Assembly: GCA_965248135.1 (NCBI GenBank)
Contig: CBDFIN010000010.1
Location: 62,001-126,000 of the forward strand
Direction: 5' to 3'
From: SZUA-100 sp965248135
GTDB taxonomy: Bacteria > Pseudomonadota > Alphaproteobacteria > Rhizobiales > Rhizobiaceae
DNA: 64,000 nt
Below the pieces are notes generated by a model that was not told the DNA's origin, did not search any database, and worked only from the letters and a program-made list of their open reading frames with translations. Positions 33,375 through 42,867 of the stretch are shown in pieces. Made by a program: the position numbers and the translations under genes. Numbering within the stretch: position 1 is the stretch's first letter; each line of letters begins with the position of its first letter.

Positions 33375-36106
33375 GATCCTCCCACTGGATTTATCGCGAC
33401 CTTGACCAGATCAGCGCCCGAACCGGTCGCATCGGTCAGCTCCAGTATCATCGGCGTCAGCGCATTCATGCTCACCACGTTGAGGTCCTTGGCATAGGGC
33501 GTTGCCCAATGGTCGAACTGGCCGATCATCAACAGGGTATCGGGTCTTATGCCGTGTCGCAGGACCAATGTTCCGCTGGTTTTTGCTACCGGCGATGATA
33601 TTTCAACCGGGTCACCCTCTTTCAAGCCGAGTTTTTGGGCCGCCTTGGGGTTCATGATGATGCCGCCATGGCCGACAATATTGGAGGCGACTTCGTGAAT
33701 CATCTGCAGCCCCGCATTGCCGCCCCACGAATACTGCATCGACCGCGCGGTCAAAAGCCAGAATGGATAATCGCCGATATCCACCTTGAAATGATCGCTT
33801 AGTGCGTCTTCCCACAGGCCAGGAAGATCGGTCCAGTGCGGCATCGGCTCATATTCCTTCAACTGCCGGTCCCACCAGTTGATGCCATGCTCATGCAGGC
33901 GGGCCTCCAGTTCCTTGCCGACCCGGAAAAGCCGCTCCTGATAGGGCATTTCAAAGCGCAGGCTTTGGGCCACCATTTCGGGGTATAGATACCACCGTTG
34001 CCGGTTGAACTTTTTCACCCGAAAACCGTTTTCACGGAAATAGTCAAGACCGCCGCTTTCCCGGCCATCGGTTACCTCGGCACTGGCGGCCTGGCAAACG
34101 GCCTGCCAGATGTCCTCAACGCTGTGGACTTCATCCAAGGCAAGGGAAAAATCGTAGTTTTTACCGGCAAGACCGACCCCGGCTGCACCCCGGTTGATGG
34201 CCTTGTTATAGGGTTCCAGCAGCCCGGTGCGGCGGGCAAGTTCGGATGAAATCCATGTGAAGTCTTTTGCCTCTCCCTGGGGTTTTGCAGCCGGATTGCG
34301 CAGGGCAAATCCCTGATAATCCCAAAACTGCTCGATATATTTCGACCCGCCAATGCGGATCAGCTGCAACCCTTCGAGATCGGTGCATTCAGGCAGCAGG
34401 ATATCCGCCATATGATTGGTTTCATCATGGGTATAAGCAAAGCACACGGTGAAGGGAAATTTGGCCATCACATCGGCCAGCGCATTGGTATCCCAAAACG
34501 AAATCGCCGGATTGGTGCGGTAGACAAACCACACATCCGGCTGTGTCGGTGTCGGCAGATTGTCAAAACCCTGTTGCTGCGCCATCCAGGCAAGATGGGT
34601 GGGGCCAAGCGCCTGGCTCCACGGTGAATTGGCCGCAAGCGGCACCAGCGTTTGATGGGCGTGGCGCGAGGGAGAATTGGAAACCCAGCCTTCCTTGCTG
34701 GTCGGGTTCAATGGATAGTGCATAAAACCATCGGGGCCTGGCGTAACACTGCTCCAGCGGTTATCGGCAGGCCGGTTGAGGCGCACGGTAGTACCCAGCG
34801 TTCCGCCCGGCACCTCAAGCGATCCTATCAGGCAGGCCAGCAATGTTCTGCCCCAACAGCACTCATAACCACCCCAGCCATTGTTGACGGTCTTGCCCAG
34901 GGTAATACCAACCGGGCGATAGGGCATCTCCATGCCTTCGATTTCAATCGTTTCGCCGATATGGGCATGGTCGAGATATTGACCCGAAACCGAGCGGATG
35001 GTGGCGGCACTTACGTCGCAGATATCGGCCGCCCATTCGGGTGTATAGGTTTTGACATGATCGACCAGATGGGCGAATGCCGGCTGACATTCGATGTCCT
35101 TATGCTGCCAGGTTTTGTCGTCTGGCCCCTGTTCCTCGCCCGAAACGGTAAAAGACCCTTCAAGAGCCGGGTCGATTTCAGGAGTATCAAACGCCACTGT
35201 TCTTTTGGAATTCAAATCCAAAATCAATGGTTTGCCTGTGTTTACGTCACGCAAAAAATAACCATTGGGCCCGATCAGATAGGGCGATGACGTGCGGTCC
35301 TTCAAAAACGGAATATCAAGCCGCGAGCGGTCTTCCTCGTGCAGCACCACATTGAGCATGGCGAACATGAATGCCGCATCGGTTTTGGGCCGGATCGGTA
35401 TCCATTCTGCCGAACAGGCGCCGGTGACGGAAAGATGGGGTTCAATCTGTATACGCTTGGCACCCCGGCCACGCGCATCGGCATGGCGTTTCACCCCGCA
35501 CACACCACCCGACGCTTCCGTATTGGTGCCAAACGAAATGACCAGCTCACTAAGCGGCGTATCGGGTGAAACGGTAAAGGCGCGATGCCATAGCTCGCCA
35601 TAAAGATGCTCGGAGTGATAGCATTTGACGCCCTGCCCGCTGCCAAAGCTCATGTCGACCGGGCCCCACGCAGCAAGAAATGCAGGAAACGTTCCCATAT
35701 AAGAGGTCGGTGTTCCACCGCCACCAAAACTTGCAGCCACCCTTGGAAAGCCGGAGGCATCGCTCAAACCTTCTTGGCGCGCTTTGTTCAGCTTCTGTGC
35801 AATGGTATCGAGGGCTTCATCCCATGAGACCGGGACAAATTTCGGATCCTCATCCCTGCCCTTTTTCGGGTTGGAACGCTTCATCGGTGTCAGCACGCGA
35901 TGCGGATTATAGGTCTTTTGAATGAGACCATAAGCCTTGACACAGACCCTGCCACCGGCGGGATGGATTTCAGCGGCCGAAAAATTTGGCCCGACCTGGG
36001 TGGCAACGCCGTCCTTGACATTAATCTTTAAAAGATCAGGCCCGGCCACACACTGGTAGCAATAACTTGATACCTCTTGCGTCTTGCCTTTGTCCGGTTT
36101 GGCCAT
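33371..36106 (-). CDS. Molybdopterin oxidoreductase, phenylacetyl-CoA:acceptor oxidoreductase large-subunit type (PadB-like)
   Basis: The 911-residue protein is a DMSO-reductase-family enzyme. The N-terminal FeS motif shows Cys16, Cys19 and Cys55 (YCYQCVAGPDLL and GGRVCVKAYG), but the usual third Cys, expected near residue 23, is a proline. A cysteine that could bind molybdenum is Cys162 in GQGVKCYHSEH. No Tat signal is present, so the active site should face the cytoplasm. In this family PadB oxidises phenylacetyl-CoA at the alpha carbon to phenylglyoxylate, with quinone as acceptor. The adjacent CoA ligase and thioesterase genes fit acyl-CoA chemistry. The assignment rests on family resemblance and context; the exact arylacetate is not proven. 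Confidence 0.83.
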   Translation of the reverse strand: MAKPDKGKTQEVSSYCYQCVAGPDLLKINVKDGVATQVGPNFSAAEIHPAGGRVCVKAYGLIQKTYNPHRVLTPMKRSNPKKGRDEDPKFVPVSWDEALDTIAQKLNKARQEGLSDASGFPRVAASFGGGGTPTSYMGTFPAFLAAWGPVDMSFGSGQGVKCYHSEHLYGELWHRAFTVSPDTPLSELVISFGTNTEASGGVCGVKRHADARGRGAKRIQIEPHLSVTGACSAEWIPIRPKTDAAFMFAMLNVVLHEEDRSRLDIPFLKDRTSSPYLIGPNGYFLRDVNTGKPLILDLNSKRTVAFDTPEIDPALEGSFTVSGEEQGPDDKTWQHKDIECQPAFAHLVDHVKTYTPEWAADICDVSAATIRSVSGQYLDHAHIGETIEIEGMEMPYRPVGITLGKTVNNGWGGYECCWGRTLLACLIGSLEVPGGTLGTTVRLNRPADNRWSSVTPGPDGFMHYPLNPTSKEGWVSNSPSRHAHQTLVPLAANSPWSQALGPTHLAWMAQQQGFDNLPTPTQPDVWFVYRTNPAISFWDTNALADVMAKFPFTVCFAYTHDETNHMADILLPECTDLEGLQLIRIGGSKYIEQFWDYQGFALRNPAAKPQGEAKDFTWISSELARRTGLLEPYNKAINRGAAGVGLAGKNYDFSLALDEVHSVEDIWQAVCQAASAEVTDGRESGGLDYFRENGFRVKKFNRQRWYLYPEMVAQSLRFEMPYQERLFRVGKELEARLHEHGINWWDRQLKEYEPMPHWTDLPGLWEDALSDHFKVDIGDYPFWLLTARSMQYSWGGNAGLQMIHEVASNIVGHGGIIMNPKAAQKLGLKEGDPVEISSPVAKTSGTLVLRHGIRPDTLLMIGQFDHWATPYAKDLNVVSMNALTPMILELTDATGSGADLVKVAINPVGGS

Positions 36107-36120
36107 AATTGACTTTCCTG

Positions 36121-36537
36121 TCAGCTTGCGGCTTCGGCCTGTTTTTGTGCCTTGGCCAGCAATCTCTGTTTGGTTTTTTCAACGCCGACAACAAAACGAA
36201 CGTGACGACCGGCGCAAATGGTGTCGAGTGAGTCGCTGGCCGATATGTCGAATACAACTTTTGGCCCGTCAACTTCTACGATGGTGGCCGATATTGTTGC
36301 ATTCATGCCGAGCAACGTTGGTGCAAGGTGCTTGATCGCAACTTCAAATCCAACCGAATCCTGATCATCGCCAACATGTTCTTTTATCAGATCACGACAA
36401 GTCTGCTCGATATCCTGAACCAGAGCGGGAGTGGCGTAGACCCGGGCATCCTCCCCCATGAAACCTATGGTCCGGTCCCGGTCAACCAAAACCGTTACCT
36501 TGGTTGAGACACCTGCCTCAAGTGATCCGCTCATCAA
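36121..36537 (-). CDS. Hotdog-fold thioesterase, FlK-like
   Basis: The 138-residue protein resembles fluoroacetyl-CoA thioesterase FlK. The catalytic triad of FlK (Thr42, Glu50, His76) has counterparts with the right spacing: Thr36 in VYATPAL, Glu44 in DIEQTC and His70 in IKHLAPT. It is the first gene of the operon, 14 bp before the PadB-like gene, with a GGAG ribosome site. I infer that it hydrolyses an alpha-oxo or aryl-CoA product made by the oxidoreductase, such as phenylglyoxylyl-CoA, or prevents CoA trapping. This role has not been described to my knowledge. Confidence 0.8.
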   Translation of the reverse strand: MMSGSLEAGVSTKVTVLVDRDRTIGFMGEDARVYATPALVQDIEQTCRDLIKEHVGDDQDSVGFEVAIKHLAPTLLGMNATISATIVEVDGPKVVFDISASDSLDTICAGRHVRFVVGVEKTKQRLLAKAQKQAEAAS

Positions 36538-36746
36538 TTTTCTCCGTCGCTAAATACGTATACACGTACCATATTACATATTTTGACAAATTTGGGAACA
36601 TGATTCCGATAGGATTTTTTATCTTTCCCCTATGACGGTAATTTTCGAGCTGCGAATGGCGTACCAATTATAGGCCATAATATTTCAAGGCCATTCCCGC
36701 AGTTGGCTAGATCAACCCGGATTGAGGCGCTGAGCGTATCTCTCGG
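36538..36746. promoter_or_regulatory. Promoter region of the thioesterase-padB-paaK operon with candidate operator
   Basis: This 209-bp AT-rich gap precedes the operon and follows the NUDIX gene on the same strand. TACGTATACACGTA (36555-36568) is a near-palindrome around a GTATAC core, about 18 bp before the thioesterase start. A minus-strand TTGTCA lies about 20 bp further upstream as a possible -35 box. GTATAC cores are typical of some GntR/FCD repressor operators, so CoA-ester-responsive control is possible. No regulator gene is adjacent. Confidence 0.4.
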
Positions 36747-37493
36747 TTAAATCATGTCGCGCTGGAACGAGTTGCCGCGCAAATAGTAAAATGGCACTTT
36801 TACCGCCGGGTCGAGTTCCGGATCATGCTTGAGGCGCTCTTCCAGCTCGCTGATGACAGTTCTGGTAATACGTGGCAGTTCCAGATTACGTGCCTCGTCA
36901 AAGCCTAGCCAGCAAATCTCTTCCAATTCGCCGGACGGCCCGTGACCATCGGGCAGACGGTCGGCGATCTCGCTGGCAAACGCGACAAAAAACCAGGCAT
37001 CGAACCGACGTGGGCGGCGCGGCGGGGTTATAGCGCGCGCCACCACTCGTAGATTGGCAATGTGGGGGGCAATGCCGCGCTCTGCAAACGCGGCCCAGTG
37101 CTGGTGGTTGGTTTGAAAACCGGTCTTGCGGCCAATAAACAATCCGGCTTCTTCGTATGTCTCGCGTATTGCTGCCATTGCAAGCGCCCGGGCGCGGCGC
37201 GGCGAAGACCGGCCTTTCATTTTGGCGATCAGCTTTGCTTCCACCTCGGGGTGAAGATTGTCGGGTGTCGGAATTGAGCCATCGCTTTTATCTACACGGC
37301 CTCCTGGAAAGACAAATAGTCCCGGCATAAATTTGTGCCGCATATGGCGGCGGCCCATGACAATGCGGTGATTCCCGGGATTTCCATCGACAATGATGAG
37401 AGTGGCGGAATCCTTTGGCCTCATATTGGGTTGGCCATGCACATTCTTATGATTGGTAATTTCGTCGATTTGCTGGCGCGTCAGGTCCTTCAT
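36747..37493 (-). CDS. NUDIX hydrolase
   Basis: The 248-residue protein has a NUDIX domain with the box visible around RALAMAAIRETYEEAGLFIG, matching the core of Gx5Ex7REUxEExGU, although the leading glycine region is modified. The longer N- and C-terminal parts fit the NUDT7/19-like group, which acts on CoA or nucleotide diphosphates. It shares one base with the end of the DUF983 gene and is therefore in its operon. The substrate is unknown. Confidence 0.86.
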   Translation of the reverse strand: MKDLTRQQIDEITNHKNVHGQPNMRPKDSATLIIVDGNPGNHRIVMGRRHMRHKFMPGLFVFPGGRVDKSDGSIPTPDNLHPEVEAKLIAKMKGRSSPRRARALAMAAIRETYEEAGLFIGRKTGFQTNHQHWAAFAERGIAPHIANLRVVARAITPPRRPRRFDAWFFVAFASEIADRLPDGHGPSGELEEICWLGFDEARNLELPRITRTVISELEERLKHDPELDPAVKVPFYYLRGNSFQRDMI

Positions 37494-37915
37494 CAGTACA
37501 GTCGATCCTCGTCGTTTGCGGCACTAAAATTGTCACCTTCACCAAAACCGTGCATCCTGAGCGCCCACTGCATGCCGACCACAGCACCCTTGAATGGTTG
37601 CAACAAAATAAGGCTCATGATGATTGCCATCGGTATCCAGATAGACAGATGCAACGCGTGCGAAAGATCCGTCGAACGCTCTACCATCAGCATCATGGCA
37701 ACAACAATATGCCCGACAACAAATATGGTCACATAGGGCGGAAAATCGTCGGCCCGGTGGTGAGAAAGCTCTTCGCCACATTCATTACACGTGTCGCAAA
37801 CCTTAAGGTATGCATTAAACGCCGCACCCTTGCCGCATGACGGGCATTTTCCCACAAATCCTCTGTTCATTGACTGCACAAGCGATCTTGCCGGTTCACT
37901 GGAAAACTGTGGCAA
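37493..37915 (-). CDS. DUF983 membrane protein with zinc-ribbon-like cysteines
   Basis: The 140-residue protein has an N-terminal four-cysteine motif (CPSCGKGAAF and CDTCNECGEEL) followed by two membrane helices (about residues 62-85 and 92-115). This is the DUF983 layout, common in alphaproteobacteria. In several genomes it lies near rnr, as here, 9 bp downstream of it. The function is unknown. Confidence 0.9.
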   Translation of the reverse strand: MPQFSSEPARSLVQSMNRGFVGKCPSCGKGAAFNAYLKVCDTCNECGEELSHHRADDFPPYVTIFVVGHIVVAMMLMVERSTDLSHALHLSIWIPMAIIMSLILLQPFKGAVVGMQWALRMHGFGEGDNFSAANDEDRLY

Positions 37916-37924
37916 TTGAACTTC

Positions 37925-40246
37925 CTATCTTCGCTTCCTGCCCGGTGGCGGCCCTTTGTGAGGAAAACGCCGATGTGCATGACGTGCACCAACACGTCTT
38001 GAGCGCGGCAACGCGGATGACTTCTTGCCCTGGCTTAGCATTTCAAACCTCAGCGCACCAGCCAAAGGCGCTGCCTCGATCAGTTTTACTTCCACCCGGT
38101 CACCCATTTGAAACGACATGCCCGAATGTTCGCCGACCACCGCATGTGCCGTTTCGTTGTAAACAAAATACTCCTCGCCAAGTTCGGATATCGGCACAAA
38201 TCCATCCGCACCCGTCTCCTCAAGCGTAACAAACAGGCCTGCGCGGGTCACCCCGTTGATACGAGCGGCAAACTGAGCATTGATGTGGCTTGCCATGTGG
38301 GCAGCAATCAACCGGTCAATGGTTTGCCGCTCGGCTTTCATCGCCCGGCGCTCGGTCTCGGAAATTGCTGCCGCAACCTCATCGAGACCGGCTTCCTCCT
38401 GCCGCGTCAAACCACCCTCCCCCAAAGCAAGGGCACTCACCAATGCGCGATGAACGATCAAATCGGCATAGCGGCGAATTGGCGAGGTGAAATGCGCATA
38501 GCGCTGCAGATTGAGGCCGAAATGACCGATGTTTTGCGGGCTGTACTCCGCCTGGCTCTGGCTACGCAACACGACCTGATTTACCAGTTCCTGGCTATCC
38601 TTGCCTTCGACCTTGTTCAGAATCTGGTTGAAATGGTGCGGGCGCAAACTGCCGCCTTTAACCAGCGACAGGCCCAGCGTCTTGAGAAACTCGCGTAGCG
38701 ATTCCAGTTTGGCAAGCGAAGGTGCATCATGAATGCGATAAATCAGCGCATGCCGCCGTCGCTCCAGCGTTTCTGCCGCAGCGACATTGGCCTGGATCAT
38801 GAATTCCTCGACCAGCTTGTGGGCATCAAGCCGCGGTGGCACCTCGACCCTGGCTACAGTGCCGTCCTTTTTGAGGATAATCTTGCGTTCCGGTAAATCG
38901 AGATCGAGCGGTGCGCGTTCGCTGCGCCCTTTAAGTAGACAATTATAAGCCGCCCAAAGCGGCGTCAGCACAGGCTCCAGCAAAGGAGCGGTCTTTTCGT
39001 CCACCGCATTGTCTATCGCTGCCTGCGCTTGAACATAGGCAAGTTTTGCCCGACTACGCATCATGATGCGATGAAACCTGTGGGAGAGTTTCTTTCCTGC
39101 CGACGAAAATACCATTTCAACGGCAATCGCCGGTCGGTCCTCGTTTTCCTTGAGCGAACACAGATCGTTGGAAATCACCTCCGGCAACATTGGTACGACC
39201 CGGTCAGGAAAATAAACCGAATTACCGCGTTTGAGCGCCTCTTGATCGAGCGTTGAACCGGGCCGCACATAAAAGGATACATCGGCAATCGCCACCGTGA
39301 CCCGAAAACCGCCCGGGTTTTCCCGGCTATCGTCCTCGACCGCATAAATGGCGTCATCGTGGTCCTTGGCGTCGGCCGGATCGATGGTAATGAGCGGCCG
39401 CTCGCGCCAGTCCTGGCGCCCATCTATTTCTGCCGCACGGGCCTTTTTAGCCTCATCAATCACCTGGTCAGGAAAAATATGGGGAATATCGTTGGCATGA
39501 ATGGCGATCATCGAGACAGCCTTTTCGCTGTCCATGCGGCCAATTACCCTGATAATGCGCCCCTGTTGGCGGCCATGACGCCCGGCCCGAGTTGACTGTA
39601 CTTCGACCAAATCGCCATAAGTTGCATCACCATCGTCGTCGGCGTTGATCTCCATTTCGCGTTGCCGTCGCTCGACCGGCTCAATCCATCCACCACCGGT
39701 CCGGCTGCCATCTTGATGGCTGCGATAAACACCCAGCACCGCATCTTTCGGGCTATCGAGTATCTTGATGACGTGGGCGCTGTATTGAATGCCCTTTGGT
39801 CCCGTTCTCTCGATACGGGCGAGCACCCGGTCGCCAACACCGGCAACCTTCCTGCGATTTGTGCTGCGTCTTTTGCCGCTGTCGCGTCGGATCGAAACCA
39901 ACGGTGCTTCTTCTTCCAAGCCACCCTCATTGGGTGACCATTGAGCCGGTTTGGCCAATAGCCCGCCATCCCGATCCCTGGTGATGATGTTGAGCACGGT
40001 CACCGGCGGCAGTTCGCCTGGCGTCGTAAATCCTCTGCGTGATTTTTGCAATAATCCGTCCTGTTGCAATTGCCGAAGCAGGGCTTTGAACGGTTTGCGC
40101 CGATCGCCCGATATTTTGAAAGCCCGCGCGATATCGCGCTTACTGGTCCGGGTCGGGTTTTCAGCCACATAGGCCAGAATCTCATCCCTCCCCGGCAGCA
40201 ACTTTTTGCCAGATTTTGCGATGGAGGATTTGTGCTTTCTGGCCAA
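37925..40246 (-). CDS. rnr: Ribonuclease R
   Basis: RNase R (773 residues) is a 3'-to-5' exoribonuclease that can degrade structured RNA. It has an N-terminal winged-helix region (about 20-80), cold-shock domains, the RNB catalytic domain with acidic residues in TIDPADAKDHDDAIYA and FTSPIRRYADLIVHR, an S1 domain near 640-720, and a basic tail (RVGARHAHRRFPHKG). It starts 2 bp after topA on the same strand and is followed by the DUF983 and NUDIX genes. Confidence 0.96.
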   Translation of the reverse strand: MARKHKSSIAKSGKKLLPGRDEILAYVAENPTRTSKRDIARAFKISGDRRKPFKALLRQLQQDGLLQKSRRGFTTPGELPPVTVLNIITRDRDGGLLAKPAQWSPNEGGLEEEAPLVSIRRDSGKRRSTNRRKVAGVGDRVLARIERTGPKGIQYSAHVIKILDSPKDAVLGVYRSHQDGSRTGGGWIEPVERRQREMEINADDDGDATYGDLVEVQSTRAGRHGRQQGRIIRVIGRMDSEKAVSMIAIHANDIPHIFPDQVIDEAKKARAAEIDGRQDWRERPLITIDPADAKDHDDAIYAVEDDSRENPGGFRVTVAIADVSFYVRPGSTLDQEALKRGNSVYFPDRVVPMLPEVISNDLCSLKENEDRPAIAVEMVFSSAGKKLSHRFHRIMMRSRAKLAYVQAQAAIDNAVDEKTAPLLEPVLTPLWAAYNCLLKGRSERAPLDLDLPERKIILKKDGTVARVEVPPRLDAHKLVEEFMIQANVAAAETLERRRHALIYRIHDAPSLAKLESLREFLKTLGLSLVKGGSLRPHHFNQILNKVEGKDSQELVNQVVLRSQSQAEYSPQNIGHFGLNLQRYAHFTSPIRRYADLIVHRALVSALALGEGGLTRQEEAGLDEVAAAISETERRAMKAERQTIDRLIAAHMASHINAQFAARINGVTRAGLFVTLEETGADGFVPISELGEEYFVYNETAHAVVGEHSGMSFQMGDRVEVKLIEAAPLAGALRFEMLSQGKKSSALPRSRRVGARHAHRRFPHKGPPPGRKRR

Positions 40247-40248
40247 GG

Positions 40249-42867
40249 TCAGCCTTCACCGGCCTTGCTGGTTGCCGGTTTACGTCTTGCAGCCGGTTTC
40301 TTTGCCGCGGTTTTTTTTGTTGCAGGTTTTTTTGCCGTCGTTTTTCTTGCCGGCTTTCTGCCACCCTTTGCCGCCTTTGCGGCAATCAGTTCGAGCGCTT
40401 CTTCCAAAGTAACAGATTGGGGTTCCTTGCCCTTGGGCAGTGTCGCATTAATCCTGGCGTGCTTGACATAAGGGCCATAGCGGCCATCCATCACCGCGAC
40501 GGGACCGCCAAGATCAGGATGCTCACCCAGTTCTTTCAAGGTAGCAGCAGCGCGCCGGCCACCGCCTTGGGCTGCCTTTTCCGCAATAACGGTGACAGCC
40601 CGATTGAGCCCTACAGTAAACACATCTTCCACGGTTTCGAGATTGGCATAAACGCCATTGTGCAAAACGAACGGCCCGTAGCGGCCGATGCCTGCAGAAA
40701 TATCCTTGCCGGATTCCGGGTGCTTGCCAACCAGGCGTGGCAACGCCAGCAATTGTAGCGCTTTTTCATAGTCGATCGTATCGGGTGCCCAGCCCTTTGG
40801 CAGGCTGGCGCGTTTGGCCTCTTTGCCTTCGCCGCGCTGTACATAGGGGCCGAATCGACCGGTTCTAAGAGAAATATCCTCCTCGGTTTCCGGGTCCTGG
40901 CCCAGTACCTCGGGCCCCTCATTTGCCGCTTTGGCGGCTTCTTCACCTTCGGCGCCCAATTGACGGGTGAACTTGCACTCGGGATAGTTCGAACAGCCGA
41001 TAAAGGCGCCGAATTTTCCTACCTTCAAGCTGAGATTTCCCGCGCTGCACAAGGGGCACACGCGCGGATCGCTGCCATCTTCTTTCTCCGGGAAGGCAAG
41101 AGGCCCAAGTGCCTCGTTGAGCGTGTCGAGAACCTGTGTCACCCTGAGATCCTTGGTCTCATCAACCGAGGCGGAGAATTCCTTCCAGAAATCCCGCAGC
41201 ACATCTTTCCATTGCAAATCACCGGCGGAAATCCGGTCGAGTTTTTCTTCCAAATCGGCGGTGAAATCATATTCCACATAGCGATCGAAAAAACTCTCAA
41301 GAAACGATGTTACGAGACGCCCTTTGGCCTGCGGGACCAACCGTCGTTTGTCGATGATCACATAATCGCGGTTCTCCAGTGTCGCCAGCGTTGCCGCATA
41401 GGTCGATGGTCTGCCGATACCAAGTTCTTCCATTTTCTTGATTAGCGAGGCTTCCGAATAGCGCGCTGGCGGTTCGGTGTGGTGCTGGGTCGCTTCTACT
41501 TTTTCCCGACGCAAAGCCTCACCATCCGAAATTGGCGGCAATTGCTTGTCCTCGTCCTTGGCTTTTTTGGACTCAGGCGCCTGATACAATTTTAAAAATC
41601 CATCAAACTTGATCACCGACCCGTTGGCCCGCAGCATGGCGCGTTTTTGTTCATTCAAAGCCTCAATATCAACGGTCGTTCTTTCAATCAACGCCGAGGC
41701 CATTTGGCTTGCTACCGTGCGTTTCCAGATCAATTCATAGAGCCGTGCCTGATCCTTCTCCAGGAATTTTGCCATGTCCTTTGGATGGCGGCTAAGATTG
41801 GTGGGGCGGATAGCCTCATGCGCTTCCTGGGCGTTTTTTGCTTTCGAGGTATAGTGGCGCGGTTTTTCCGGCAGATAGATGGCGCCGAAATCAGCCTGGA
41901 TCAATTCGCGCGTCTGGCTGATTGCCTCCGGCGCAATCTGCACGCCATCGGTTCTCATATAGGTAATCAGTCCGGTGGTTTCACCACCAATTTCCGTTCC
42001 CTCGTAGAGCCTTTGTGCCACCTGCATGGTGCGCGAGGCAGAAAACCCGAGTTTGCTCGAAGCCTCCTGCTGCAGGGTCGAGGTGGTAAACGGCGCATAG
42101 GGGTTGCGTCTGGTGGGTTTTGCCTCAACTGAAGCCGCTTTAAAGCTTGCAGCCATAAGCATTGTGCGAATTGTATTGGCCTGTTCTTTGTTCTTAACGT
42201 CGAGACGGCCCAGCTTGTCACCCTCGAACTCGGTGACCCGGGCTTCGAATTCAGCTTCCGCCGCATTCGACAATGTCGCAATGATAGCCCAGTATTCTTG
42301 CGACTTGAACCGCTCAATCTCGTTCTCACGCTCGCACACAAGACGCAACGCGACCGACTGAACCCTGCCAGCGGAACGTGCGCCAGGCAGCTTGCGCCAT
42401 AGCACCGGGGAAAGAGTGAAGCCGACCAGATAATCGAGCGCTCGCCTGGCCAAATATGCATCAACCAGGGGTGCATCAATGTCGCGGGGATTGTCGATCG
42501 CATCCAGCACCGAACGCTTGGTGATTGCGTTGAAAACCACCCTTTGAACAGGTTTGTCGCCGATCGCTTTCTTGTCCTGCAGCACCTGCAAAACATGCCA
42601 TGATATCGCCTCGCCTTCACGGTCCGGGTCGGTGGCGAGGATTACTTTGTCAGCCCCTTTGACGGCTTTTGTTATCTCATTTAGCCGGGATCGCGCTTTG
42701 CCATCAACAGCCCACGACATGGCGAAATCCTCATCAGGCAGGACAGAGCCGTCTTTGGGTGGCAAATCACGAACATGACCATATGAAGCGATGACCTTGT
42801 AGTTGGGGCCCAGATATTTGTTGATAGTCTTGGCTTTGGCGGGCGATTCAACGATGACAACGTTCAT
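40249..42867 (-). CDS. topA: DNA topoisomerase I
   Basis: TopA (872 residues) relaxes negative supercoils. It has an N-terminal Toprim domain (VVIESPAKAKTINKYLG, ATDPDREGEAISWH), the catalytic tyrosine in TGLITYMRTDG, and a four-cysteine zinc ribbon (CPLC and CSNYPEC). Four C-terminal topoisomerase repeats follow, containing GRFGPYV or GRYGPFV. The last 40 residues are a lysine- and alanine-rich tail of KPATKKTAAKK type, common in this group. It is the first gene of the topA-rnr-DUF983-NUDIX operon. The usual upstream neighbour dprA is not here. Confidence 0.97.
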   Translation of the reverse strand: MNVVIVESPAKAKTINKYLGPNYKVIASYGHVRDLPPKDGSVLPDEDFAMSWAVDGKARSRLNEITKAVKGADKVILATDPDREGEAISWHVLQVLQDKKAIGDKPVQRVVFNAITKRSVLDAIDNPRDIDAPLVDAYLARRALDYLVGFTLSPVLWRKLPGARSAGRVQSVALRLVCERENEIERFKSQEYWAIIATLSNAAEAEFEARVTEFEGDKLGRLDVKNKEQANTIRTMLMAASFKAASVEAKPTRRNPYAPFTTSTLQQEASSKLGFSASRTMQVAQRLYEGTEIGGETTGLITYMRTDGVQIAPEAISQTRELIQADFGAIYLPEKPRHYTSKAKNAQEAHEAIRPTNLSRHPKDMAKFLEKDQARLYELIWKRTVASQMASALIERTTVDIEALNEQKRAMLRANGSVIKFDGFLKLYQAPESKKAKDEDKQLPPISDGEALRREKVEATQHHTEPPARYSEASLIKKMEELGIGRPSTYAATLATLENRDYVIIDKRRLVPQAKGRLVTSFLESFFDRYVEYDFTADLEEKLDRISAGDLQWKDVLRDFWKEFSASVDETKDLRVTQVLDTLNEALGPLAFPEKEDGSDPRVCPLCSAGNLSLKVGKFGAFIGCSNYPECKFTRQLGAEGEEAAKAANEGPEVLGQDPETEEDISLRTGRFGPYVQRGEGKEAKRASLPKGWAPDTIDYEKALQLLALPRLVGKHPESGKDISAGIGRYGPFVLHNGVYANLETVEDVFTVGLNRAVTVIAEKAAQGGGRRAAATLKELGEHPDLGGPVAVMDGRYGPYVKHARINATLPKGKEPQSVTLEEALELIAAKAAKGGRKPARKTTAKKPATKKTAAKKPAARRKPATSKAGEG

